A stretch of DNA of 64,000 nt from Sphingomonas sp. Leaf242. GTDB taxonomy: Bacteria > Pseudomonadota > Alphaproteobacteria > Sphingomonadales > Sphingomonadaceae. A program made the position numbers and the translations under genes. Below the pieces are notes generated by a model that worked only from the letters and a program-made list of their open reading frames with translations, was not told the DNA's origin and did not search any database. The stretch is taken from assembly GCF_001422045.1 (NCBI RefSeq), contig NZ_LMLW01000001.1, positions 70,972 to 134,971 on the forward strand. The letters run 5' to 3'. Of the stretch, positions 17,419 through 24,438 are shown piece after piece. Position 1 is the stretch's first letter. Every line of letters begins with the position of its first letter.

Positions 17419-18449
17419 CGCCTATTCCCCACCGGCCGATCGGCCGCACCGCGCTGTCGGTGCCCGAACTCGGCTTCGGTGCCGCCTCGCTCGGCAATCT
17501 CTACGCGCCGGTCGCCGACTCCGATGCGCGCGCCGCGGTCGATGCCGCGCTCGCCGCGGGGCTGCGCTATGTCGACACCGCGCCGCATTACGGCCGCGGG
17601 CTCTCCGAACGGCGCGTCGGCGACGCGCTGCGGTTGCAGCCGGATACCGTCGTCTCGACCAAGGTCGGCCGGTTGATGGACCCCGATGCCTCGATCACCG
17701 ATGATCGCGAACGCGACGGCTTCCGCTCGCCGATGCCGTTCCGGATGCGCTACGACTACACGCATGACGGCATCCTGCGCAGCCACGAGCACAGCCTGCA
17801 GCGGTTGGGCGTGGCGAAGATAGACCTGCTCTATGTCCACGACATCGGCCGGTACACGCATGGCGACGCCGCGGACGGTTACTGGCAGCAGCTGACTAGC
17901 GGCGGCGGCCTTAAGGCACTCGAGCGACTGCGCGACGACGGCACGATCACGGGCTTCGGCATCGGCGTCAACGAGATCCAGGTCTGCCTCGACGTCATGG
18001 CCGAGGCACGGCTCGACGCGATCCTGCTCGCCGGCCGCTATACATTGCTCGAACAGGATGCGCTCGACGCGCTGTTCCCGGCGTGCGCCGCGGCGGGCAC
18101 GTCGATCGTGATCGGTGGTCCGTACAACAGCGGCATCCTCGCGACCGGCACGCGGCGCAGCGGCACGATCCATTACGACTACGGACCCGCGCCCGACCAC
18201 GTGCTGGCACGCGTGCGCGGAATCGAGGCGATCGCCGACCGCCACGCTGTCGCTCTGCCTGCCGCAGCGCTCGCGTTCGTGCTCGCGCATCCGCTCGTGG
18301 CCAGCGTCATTCCGGGCATCGGCAGCGCGGCGCGCGTGGCGCAGACGGTCGACCTGTATCACGCGTCGATTCCGCCGGCGTTCTGGGAAGAGTTGCGCAC
18401 CGAAGGGCTGCTGCGCGGCGATGCGCCGGTGCCGGAGTTGGCGCCATGA
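17415..18449 (+). CDS. Aldo/keto reductase, probable L-fucose (D-threo-aldose) 1-dehydrogenase
   Basis: 344 residues; GTG start inside the lactonase stop (GTGA). The catalytic tetrad of aldo/keto reductases is recognisable: Asp and Tyr in YVDTAPHYGRG, Lys in VVSTKVGR and His in LLYVHDIGR. The subgroup with SERRVGDALR and YDYTHDGILRS(H)EHSL is the D-threo-aldose 1-dehydrogenase type, which oxidises L-fucose, L-galactose and D-arabinose at C1 with NAD(P). It catalyses the first committed step and is followed by the dehydratase small-subunit gene with an ATGA overlap. Confidence 0.87.
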   Translation: MTPIPHRPIGRTALSVPELGFGAASLGNLYAPVADSDARAAVDAALAAGLRYVDTAPHYGRGLSERRVGDALRLQPDTVVSTKVGRLMDPDASITDDRERDGFRSPMPFRMRYDYTHDGILRSHEHSLQRLGVAKIDLLYVHDIGRYTHGDAADGYWQQLTSGGGLKALERLRDDGTITGFGIGVNEIQVCLDVMAEARLDAILLAGRYTLLEQDALDALFPACAAAGTSIVIGGPYNSGILATGTRRSGTIHYDYGPAPDHVLARVRGIEAIADRHAVALPAAALAFVLAHPLVASVIPGIGSAARVAQTVDLYHASIPPAFWEELRTEGLLRGDAPVPELAP

Positions 18450-18745
18450 GCGCCGCCGCTATCCGCCTGTCGCCCATCGACAATGTCGCGGTAGCCTGCC
18501 GCAACCTGATCCCCGGCGAGACGATCATGGTCGAGGGCACCACGCTGGCGATCACCGAAAAGGTCGATCTCGGTCATAAGATCGCAGTCTCGTCCTTGAA
18601 AATGCGCGACAAGATCGTCAAATATGGCATGCCGATCGGGTCGGCGACGGCGGACGTGCCCGCGGGCGGCTGGGTGCACATGCACAACATGCAAAGCGAC
18701 TATATCCCCGCGCACCTGCGTGACGCGGCAGGAGATCATTCATGA
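18446..18745 (+). CDS. UxaA-family dehydratase, SAF-domain (small) subunit
   Basis: 99 residues equal to the N-terminal SAF domain of altronate/galactarate dehydratases: VACRNLIPGETIMVEG, then GHKIAVSSL and KYGMPIGSATADVPAGGWVHMHNM. In many bacteria this domain is fused to the large domain; here it is separate and joined by ATGA overlaps to the genes on both sides. It should pair with the product of the next gene to dehydrate L-fuconate to 2-keto-3-deoxy-L-fuconate. The Campylobacter jejuni fucose locus has a similar split UxaA pair. Confidence 0.86.
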   Translation: MSAAAIRLSPIDNVAVACRNLIPGETIMVEGTTLAITEKVDLGHKIAVSSLKMRDKIVKYGMPIGSATADVPAGGWVHMHNMQSDYIPAHLRDAAGDHS

Positions 18746-20004
18746 ACGACGCGGTGCAGACCTTTGGGGTCCAGACCACTGGGGCCCAGGACTATGTGGC
18801 CCAGAACGACGGGACGATGACCGGCTGGCTGCGCGCCGATGGTCGCAAGGGCATCCGCGATGCCATCGTGGTCGTGTACCTGGTCGAATGCGCGCATCAC
18901 GTCGCGCGCCGGATCGTCGACAAGATCGACGATCCGCGCGTCCAGCTAATCGGCTTTCCAGGCTGCTATCCCAACGACTACGCGCTGGCGATGATGAAGG
19001 CGCTGACCACGCACCCCAATGTCGGCGGAGTCGTACTGCTGTCGCTAGGCTGCGAGAGCTTCAACCGCGAACTGCTCGGTGCGAACGCGCGGGAGCAGGG
19101 CCGCCCAGTCGAGACCGTGGTGATCCAGCAGGTCGGCGGCACCGGCCCGGCGATCGCAGCCGGGATGGCGGCGGTCGAGCGCGTCCGTGCCGAAGCCGAC
19201 GCCCGCGCGCGCCGTGTGCCGATGGCGATGTCGGAACTGGTGATCGGCACGATCTGCGGCGGGTCCGATGGGACTAGCGGGATCACCGGCAACCCGGCGG
19301 TCGGCCGCGCCTTCGATACGCTGATCGACGCGGGTGCGGCGTGCATCTTCGAGGAAACCGGCGAGATGATCGGCTGCGAAGGGCATATGGCGAGCCGCGC
19401 CGCGACACCCGACGTGGCGGATGCGCTGATCGCCTCGGTCCACAAGGCCGAGATTTATTACCGCGCGATGGGCTATGGCAGCTTTGCCCCCGGCAACGCC
19501 GAGGGTGGCCTGTCGAGCCAGGAGGAGAAATCCGCCGGCGCCTATGCCAAGTCGGGCAGCCGCGCTATCGATGGCGTGATCGACCCCGCCGAACTGGTGC
19601 CGGGGCCGGGCCTCTATCTGCTAGACGTCGTGCCGCCCGGCGATCCCAAGTTCGGCTTCCCCAACATCGTCGACAATGCCGAGATCGGCGAACTGATGGC
19701 GAGCGGCGCGCATATCAACCTGTTCGTCACCGGGCGCGGCTCGGTGGTCGGCTCGGCGATCTCGCCGGTGGTGAAGATCTGCGCCAATCCCGACACCTAT
19801 CGGCGGATGGCCGACGACATGGACGTCGACGCCGGTCGCATCCTCGAGGGGCGTGGTACGCTGGACGAGGTCGGGGCCGAGATCGTCGACCTGATCATCG
19901 GCATCGCGAACGGCGTGCAGACCAAGTCCGAAGAGCTGGGCCATTCCGAATTCATCCTGACATACAAGGCGTCGGGACCGGCTCGCCCCGCGGTGTGTCA
20001 CTGA
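18742..20004 (+). CDS. UxaA-family dehydratase, catalytic (large) subunit, probable L-fuconate dehydratase
   Basis: 420 residues of the altronate/galactarate dehydratase C-terminal domain: LIGFPGCYPNDYA, LLSLGCESFN, GTICGGSDGTSGITGNPAVG, FEETGEMIGCEGHM and CANPDTYRRMADDMD. The cysteines in GCESF, TICGGSD and KICANPD could hold the iron site of this family. No enolase-superfamily fuconate dehydratase is encoded in the cluster, so this pair most likely does that step. Near the start three imperfect 15-bp repeats encode GVQTT, GAQDY and VAQND. The stop is one base from the stop of the convergent ABC gene. Confidence 0.85.
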   Translation: MNDAVQTFGVQTTGAQDYVAQNDGTMTGWLRADGRKGIRDAIVVVYLVECAHHVARRIVDKIDDPRVQLIGFPGCYPNDYALAMMKALTTHPNVGGVVLLSLGCESFNRELLGANAREQGRPVETVVIQQVGGTGPAIAAGMAAVERVRAEADARARRVPMAMSELVIGTICGGSDGTSGITGNPAVGRAFDTLIDAGAACIFEETGEMIGCEGHMASRAATPDVADALIASVHKAEIYYRAMGYGSFAPGNAEGGLSSQEEKSAGAYAKSGSRAIDGVIDPAELVPGPGLYLLDVVPPGDPKFGFPNIVDNAEIGELMASGAHINLFVTGRGSVVGSAISPVVKICANPDTYRRMADDMDVDAGRILEGRGTLDEVGAEIVDLIIGIANGVQTKSEELGHSEFILTYKASGPARPAVCH

Positions 20005-20005
20005 G

Positions 20006-20944
20006 TCAGGCGTTGGCCGCGCGCGTCAGGCTGAGGAAGACGTCCTCGAGATCGGGTTCCTTGGTCGAGACGTCGACGATCCCGAAGCCGACGGACTGGA
20101 CCGCGGCCAGGACTTCGCCTGCGTTCACGCGGTCCTTCTTGTAGGTGATCTCCAGCGTCCGCGTGCCTTTCAGCGCGATCTTCTGGAAGCATGCGTTCGC
20201 CGGGATGTCGGTGACGTCGCGGTCGACCGTGACCGCGACGATCTTCTCCTGCGCCTTGCCGACCAGTTCACGCGTCGGTTCGTTGGCGATCAGGCGACCG
20301 TTGTTGATGATCGCGATCCGGTCGCAGAGTTCTTCGGCTTCTTCGAGGTAATGTGTGGTGAGGACCACCGTCACGCCGGCATGGTTGAGGCTGCGGACAT
20401 AGGTCCAGAGCTGCTGGCGCAGTTCGATATCGACGCCCGCGGTCGGCTCGTCGAGGACGAGGACGGGCGGCGAGTGGACCATCGCTTTCGCCACCATCAG
20501 CCGCCGCTTCATCCCGCCCGACAGCGTGCGTGCATAGGCGTGCGCCTTGTCCTCGAGATGGACCGCGCGGAGCAGTTCCATGGTGCGGCGCTTCGCCTTG
20601 GGGACGCCGTAGAGGCCGGCCTGGATCTCCAGCGTCTCGAACGGTGAGAAGAACGGATCGAACAGGATCTCCTGGTTGACGATCCCGATCGACGCCTTGG
20701 CGTTGCGCGGGTGCTCGTCGATGTCGAACCCCCAGATCGCGGCGCTACCGTCGGTCTTGTTGACCAGCCCGGCGAGGATGTTGATCAGCGTCGACTTTCC
20801 CGCACCGTTCGGGCCGAGCAGGCCGAAAATCTGGCCGCGGGGCACGTCGAACGTCACGTCGTCGAGCGCACGCTTGGGCGGCGCCGTGCCGACGGGCGCG
20901 TAGGTCTTGCAGAGGTTCTTGATGGCGATGGCGGCTTCGGTCAT
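20006..20944 (-). CDS. ABC transporter ATP-binding protein
   Basis: 312 residues from the ATG at 20944. Walker A GPNGAGKST near 45, Q-loop NQEILFDPFF, signature LSGGMKRRL, Walker B VLVLDEPTAGVD and H-loop TTHYLEEAEELCDR; the C-terminal extension after about 225 is typical of ABC-2 drug or polysaccharide exporters (DrrA/NodI type). No permease gene is adjacent: downstream is the convergent fucose operon, upstream a repeat pair and a divergent small gene. The partner must lie elsewhere, or this is a stand-alone ATPase. Substrate unknown. Confidence 0.9.
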   Translation of the reverse strand: MTEAAIAIKNLCKTYAPVGTAPPKRALDDVTFDVPRGQIFGLLGPNGAGKSTLINILAGLVNKTDGSAAIWGFDIDEHPRNAKASIGIVNQEILFDPFFSPFETLEIQAGLYGVPKAKRRTMELLRAVHLEDKAHAYARTLSGGMKRRLMVAKAMVHSPPVLVLDEPTAGVDIELRQQLWTYVRSLNHAGVTVVLTTHYLEEAEELCDRIAIINNGRLIANEPTRELVGKAQEKIVAVTVDRDVTDIPANACFQKIALKGTRTLEITYKKDRVNAGEVLAAVQSVGFGIVDVSTKEPDLEDVFLSLTRAANA

Positions 20945-21006
20945 GCCAGCGGCATAGCGGGGCGGGCGGGACTGGTCATCCCCTCGGGCACTGCAAAGAA
21001 GATTTG

Positions 21007-21149
21007 TTCGCGCGGAGCCGCGGAGACGCGGAGGTGTAGCGCTTGCCGCGTAGCGACCGCTCAATCATCTGCCTACGGAACGGAGTATGATGTCTCCCGA
21101 CCGACAGGCTGGATGCAACACCTCCGCGTCTCCGCGCCTCCGCGTGAAC
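21007..21149. repeat. Inverted repeat pair (REP/BIME-like), GC-rich family
   Basis: A purine-rich unit containing GCGGAGACGCGGAGGTGT at 21007-21037 is repeated in inverse at 21118-21149, with an 80-bp spacer. The gap 20945-21216 holds no gene. The unit has the same length and rhythm as the GCGAAGGCGCAAAGGCGCG repeats at 47664 and 50603, which look like a G-to-A variant. Confidence 0.8.
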
Positions 21150-21216
21150 CATTCTTCCTTCTGGACCACAGGAAGAAGCAATTGCCCGGCCCGCCCGCGC
21201 TTGCTATCGCCCCTGC

Positions 21217-21450
21217 ATGCATCCGCCGCTCGAAACCACCCGCGTCACCCACGCCCGCGTCGCCTGCGATGGCGCAACCGACATTCCCGGCGGCGCAGCG
21301 CTCGGTCACCCGCGCGTCTGGTTGCAGATCGACGAGACAGGCTATGTCGATTGCGGCTATTGCGACCGCCGCTTCATTCTAGTCGGCGGCGCTGCGGACG
21401 GCGCGGACCAGTCGACTTTGCGCGATCACGGGGATGGCGCAGGGCGCTAA
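21217..21450 (+). CDS. Zinc-finger CHCC-type small protein (NDUFS6-like)
   Basis: 77 residues with the zf-CHCC pattern: Cys in RVACDG, His in [10 protein letters not shown], then [11 protein letters not shown]. This is the bacterial counterpart of the C-terminal domain of mitochondrial complex I subunit NDUFS6, common in alphaproteobacteria and probably zinc-binding. It lies 18 bp before tldD, suggesting co-transcription. Confidence 0.88.
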   Translation: MHPPLETTRVTHARVACDGATDIPGGAALGHPRVWLQIDETGYVDCGYCDRRFILVGGAADGADQSTLRDHGDGAGR

Positions 21451-21468
21451 GCCTCTTATATCTATCGG

Positions 21469-22896
21469 ATGACGATAGCAGCAGACCCCCGTTCGTTCCT
21501 CTACCGCGATACCCTGGACCCCGAACAAGCGCAGGCGCTGACCGCCACGGCGCTCGGCAAAGCCGATGACGGGGAGCTCTATCTCCAGTACCGCAAGGCC
21601 GAGGCGTTCGGCTTCGACGACGGCCGGCTGAAGACCGCCTCCTATGACACGAGCTCAGGCTTCGGCCTGCGCGCGGTATCGGGCGAGATGACCGCGTTCG
21701 CGCATTCGAACGAGATGACTCCCGCTGCGATCCGTCGCGCCGCAGAGACGATGGCACTGATCGAACCCGGTGTGGCCGCGAAGGCCGGTCCGCCGCAGGG
21801 CACGAACCAGCGTCGATACACCGCCGCCGATCCGCTCGACCTCGTGCCGTTCGCCGATAAGGTGAACCTGTGTCAGACGATCGATGCCGCCGCGCGGGCG
21901 CGCGATCCTCGCGTCGCGCAGGTATCGGTTAGCCTGTCCGGGACGTGGTCGGTGGTCGAGATCGTCCGCGCGGACGGCTTCGTCGCGACCGATGTCCGGC
22001 CGTTGGTGCGGTTGAACGTTTCGATCGTCGCCGAGCAGAATGGTCGCCGCGAGACGGGCAGCTACGGGATCGGAGGCCGCTATCTCTACAACGACCTGTT
22101 CGAGCCCGCGACGTACAACCGCGCGATCGACGAGGCGTTGTCGCAGGCGCTCGTAAACCTCGACTCGATCGCCGCTCCTGCGGGCGAGATGACCGTGTTG
22201 CTCGGCAATGGCTGGCCCGGCATTTTGCTGCACGAGGCGATCGGTCACGGTCTCGAAGGCGATTTCAATCGCAAGGGCACGTCGGCCTTCTCGGGTCGCA
22301 TCGGCGAGCGCGTCGCGGCCGAGGGTGTGACGGTGGTCGACGACGGCTCGCTTCAAGACCGCCGCGGCTCGCTGACGATCGACGACGAGGGCACGCCGAC
22401 GCGCGAGACCGTGCTGATCGAGGACGGCATCCTCAAGGGCTATATGCAGGACCGCCTCAACGCACGGCTGATGGGCGTCGAGGCAACTGGCAACGGCCGT
22501 CGCGAAAGCTACGCACACGCACCGATGCCGCGGATGACGAACACGTTCATGAAGGCGGGCAACGACGACCCGGCCGAACTTCTGTCGCGCGTGAAGAAGG
22601 GCATATTCGCCAAGGCGTTCGGCGGCGGGCAGGTCGACATCGTGTCGGGCAAGTTCGTGTTCAGCTGCACCGAGGCGTATTTGATCGAGGACGGCAAGCT
22701 GGGCGCGCCGATCAAGGGCGCGACGCTGATCGGCGATGGTCCGAGTTCGCTTACCAAGGTGCGCGGGATCGGCAACGACTTCGCGCTCGACGAGGGTATC
22801 GGTATTTGCGGCAAGGGCGGGCAGTCGGTGCCGGCTGGTGTCGGCCAGCCGACGTTGCTGGTCGATGGGCTTACGGTCGGGGGGACGGCGGCTTAA
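21469..22896 (+). CDS. tldD: TldD metalloprotease subunit
   Basis: 475 residues of the TldD/PmbA family. The zinc-site motif HEAIGHGLEGDFNRKGTSAF and the downstream KFVFSCTEAYLIEDGKLG are both present, the latter with the conserved Cys. TldD works with TldE (PmbA) to cut unfolded peptides, for example in peptide maturation and antitoxin turnover. The partner gene is not in this window. The TAA stop overlaps, on the other strand, the TAA of the ccdB-like toxin gene within TTAA. Confidence 0.93.
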   Translation: MTIAADPRSFLYRDTLDPEQAQALTATALGKADDGELYLQYRKAEAFGFDDGRLKTASYDTSSGFGLRAVSGEMTAFAHSNEMTPAAIRRAAETMALIEPGVAAKAGPPQGTNQRRYTAADPLDLVPFADKVNLCQTIDAAARARDPRVAQVSVSLSGTWSVVEIVRADGFVATDVRPLVRLNVSIVAEQNGRRETGSYGIGGRYLYNDLFEPATYNRAIDEALSQALVNLDSIAAPAGEMTVLLGNGWPGILLHEAIGHGLEGDFNRKGTSAFSGRIGERVAAEGVTVVDDGSLQDRRGSLTIDDEGTPTRETVLIEDGILKGYMQDRLNARLMGVEATGNGRRESYAHAPMPRMTNTFMKAGNDDPAELLSRVKKGIFAKAFGGGQVDIVSGKFVFSCTEAYLIEDGKLGAPIKGATLIGDGPSSLTKVRGIGNDFALDEGIGICGKGGQSVPAGVGQPTLLVDGLTVGGTAA

Positions 22897-23183
22897 AACC
22901 CGGAGATCAACATATCGAGCGCAGCCTTGATCTCGAACTGCGCTGCGTCGAGTGTCGTGACGGTATCTTCGATATCGCGGACATCGATCGCCCGCGCTAG
23001 CGGCGTGATCATGGTCAGTGCCGTGCCGTCGATAACGAAGGTCGGGGTCAGCCTCTTGAGTGCGACGGTGTCGGTCGGGCGAAGCGGCACCACGAAGCGG
23101 GTCGGCAAATCAGCCAGAAGATCAGACTGGCAATCGATCACCAGCACGTTGCCGCGAACGCGGTAGACGTCGAACTGTGCCAT
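22893..23183 (-). CDS. ccdB: CcdB-family toxin
   Basis: 96 residues: FDVYRVRGNVLVIDCQSDLL, RFVVPLRP, then LTPTFVIDGTALTMITPLARAI, and a short C-terminal helix ending ISGF in place of the usual W-G-F/I. CcdB poisons DNA gyrase until neutralised by CcdA. The start codon directly abuts the ccdA stop, the expected toxin-antitoxin order. It is wedged against tldD with overlapping stop codons, implying insertion into or replacement of the tldD terminator. The missing Trp near the end may affect gyrase binding. Confidence 0.88.
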   Translation of the reverse strand: MAQFDVYRVRGNVLVIDCQSDLLADLPTRFVVPLRPTDTVALKRLTPTFVIDGTALTMITPLARAIDVRDIEDTVTTLDAAQFEIKAALDMLISGF

Positions 23184-23429
23184 TCAGAGCGACCGCAAAT
23201 GGGCGAGCGGATCGCCGTTCTTTTCGTACCAGTGGTTCCAGCCCTCTATCGCCTCGCGATTTTCTTCCTTCCAGCGGCGCTCCTGTTCGACTTTCGTTGC
23301 ATGCCTGATAGCGTGTTCGCTGATCTGGGAGAGGTTGAGCCCTGCCTCCCGGGCCGCCGCTACGATGCCGGTATCGAGCGACATATTAACCGATTTGCGC
23401 TTGCCGGTTGCGACTGGATCATGTTTCAT
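23184..23429 (-). CDS. ccdA: CcdA-family antitoxin
   Basis: 81 residues taken from the ATG at 23429; ATG at 23435 is equally possible as neither has a clear RBS. An N-terminal ribbon-helix-helix segment (KRKSVNMSLDTGIVAAAREAG) is followed by a disordered toxin-binding tail with QERRWKEENREAIEGWNHWYEKNG, the conserved CcdA pattern. It should bind CcdB and repress its own promoter. Confidence 0.85.
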   Translation of the reverse strand: MKHDPVATGKRKSVNMSLDTGIVAAAREAGLNLSQISEHAIRHATKVEQERRWKEENREAIEGWNHWYEKNGDPLAHLRSL

Positions 23430-23440
23430 GGGCATAGAGT

Positions 23441-23462
23441 ATGCGCGTCGATGATGCGCGTC
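23441..23462. promoter_or_regulatory. Direct repeat upstream of ccdA, possible autoregulatory operator
   Basis: ATGCGCGTC occurs twice, 13 bp apart, immediately before the ccdA start region. Ribbon-helix-helix antitoxins usually bind repeated short sites at their own promoter. The same region is the leader of the divergent gene at 23479. Confidence 0.35.
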
Positions 23463-23478
23463 AATTCGGAGCCGAACG

Positions 23479-24039
23479 ATGGACTTCTTCCCCGCGCTCA
23501 CCGACGATCATCGCGCGTTCGTGATGCGGCAACCGGTATTCTTCGTTGCGACAGCCGCGGAAGGCGCGCGGATCAATCTCAGTCCCAAGGGCATGGACAG
23601 CTTTCGTATGCTCGATCCGAAGACGGTCGCGTATCTCGACGTCGGTGGGTCGGGGAACGAGACGAACGCGCATCTGGGCGCCGATGGTCGCATCACGATC
23701 ATGTTCTGCGCGTTCGACCAGCCGGCGCTGATCTTCCGCATCTATGGCACGGGTCGTGCGGTGTTGCCGCAGGATGCGGAGTGGACGGACCTGCATGCGC
23801 AGTTTACGCCGTTGCCGGGCACGCGGCAGATCTTCGTGATCGATGTCGACGAGGTGCAGACGAGTTGCGGCTGGGGCGTGCCGTTCATGACGCTGGAGCG
23901 CGAGCGGCAGACCTTGTCGAAGTATCACGCCAGGCAGTCCGACGCCGAACGGACTGGGGAATTGGCGAGGCCTGTTGCGAGCATCGATGGCTTGCCGGTT
24001 CGGCTCGGCACCGTTCTGCCGGATCGCGTCGGCGCATGA
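23479..24039 (+). CDS. Pyridoxamine 5'-phosphate oxidase-family flavoprotein
   Basis: 186 residues with a split-barrel FMN-binding fold: FVATAAEGARINLSPKGMD, VAYLDVGGSGNETNAHLG, RITIMFCAFDQPALIFRIYG and a CGWGVPFM segment. These PNPOx-like proteins bind FMN or related cofactors; this subgroup is uncharacterised to my knowledge and not a vitamin B6 enzyme with certainty. It overlaps the next ORF by ATGA. Confidence 0.83.
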   Translation: MDFFPALTDDHRAFVMRQPVFFVATAAEGARINLSPKGMDSFRMLDPKTVAYLDVGGSGNETNAHLGADGRITIMFCAFDQPALIFRIYGTGRAVLPQDAEWTDLHAQFTPLPGTRQIFVIDVDEVQTSCGWGVPFMTLERERQTLSKYHARQSDAERTGELARPVASIDGLPVRLGTVLPDRVGA

Positions 24040-24233
24040 GCCTGGTCGAACTGGGGCGGTACGGCCGCAACGAGGCGCATATCATCGTCGGGCGGCTGGA
24101 AAGCGAAGGCATTCCCGCGATCGCATTCGATGGCGGGATGTCGATCATGGAGGGGAGCTGGTTGCTGATCCCGGTCCGCGTGATGGTCGACGAGGATGAT
24201 CTCGACGAGGCTCGGGGGATCCTGGCGGGGTGA
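24036..24233 (+). CDS. DUF2007-family small protein
   Basis: 65 residues: NEAHIIVGRLESEGIPAIAF, then a WLLIPVRVMVDEDDLDEAR tail. This matches the DUF2007 fold (a putative signal-transducing, ferredoxin-like domain). It is coupled by ATGA to the PNPOx-like gene. Function unknown. Confidence 0.8.
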   Translation: MSLVELGRYGRNEAHIIVGRLESEGIPAIAFDGGMSIMEGSWLLIPVRVMVDEDDLDEARGILAG

Positions 24234-24282
24234 GCGGGTGCGTTAGGCGCTGATAGAAAGCCGCCTGCCTAAACCCCGGATC

Positions 24283-24376
24283 GTCATTGCCGCGCAGGCG
24301 GGAACCCATACTGGCAAAGCTTGCGAGTTAATCGATAGCTTTGGAGCATATGGGTCCCGGCCTCCGCGGGGATGAC
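24283..24376. repeat. Inverted repeat pair (REP/BIME-like)
   Basis: GTCATTGCCGCGCAGGCGGG with GAACCCATA, and the inverse TATGGGTCCCGGCCTCCGCG then GGGATGAC, 38 bp apart, between the DUF2007 gene and the convergent PQQ-dehydrogenase gene. Confidence 0.75.
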
Positions 24377-24438
24377 GACAAGTCGGGATCGTACGCCGTT
24401 GGTATAGAGGGCGGGGCCTTTGCCGACCTCCGGCAAGA

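Noticed and set aside
11936-20004. Cluster read as an L-rhamnose pathway
   Set aside because: FucP permease, threo-aldose dehydrogenase and fucosidase relic favour fucose; only the mutarotase family name suggests rhamnose.
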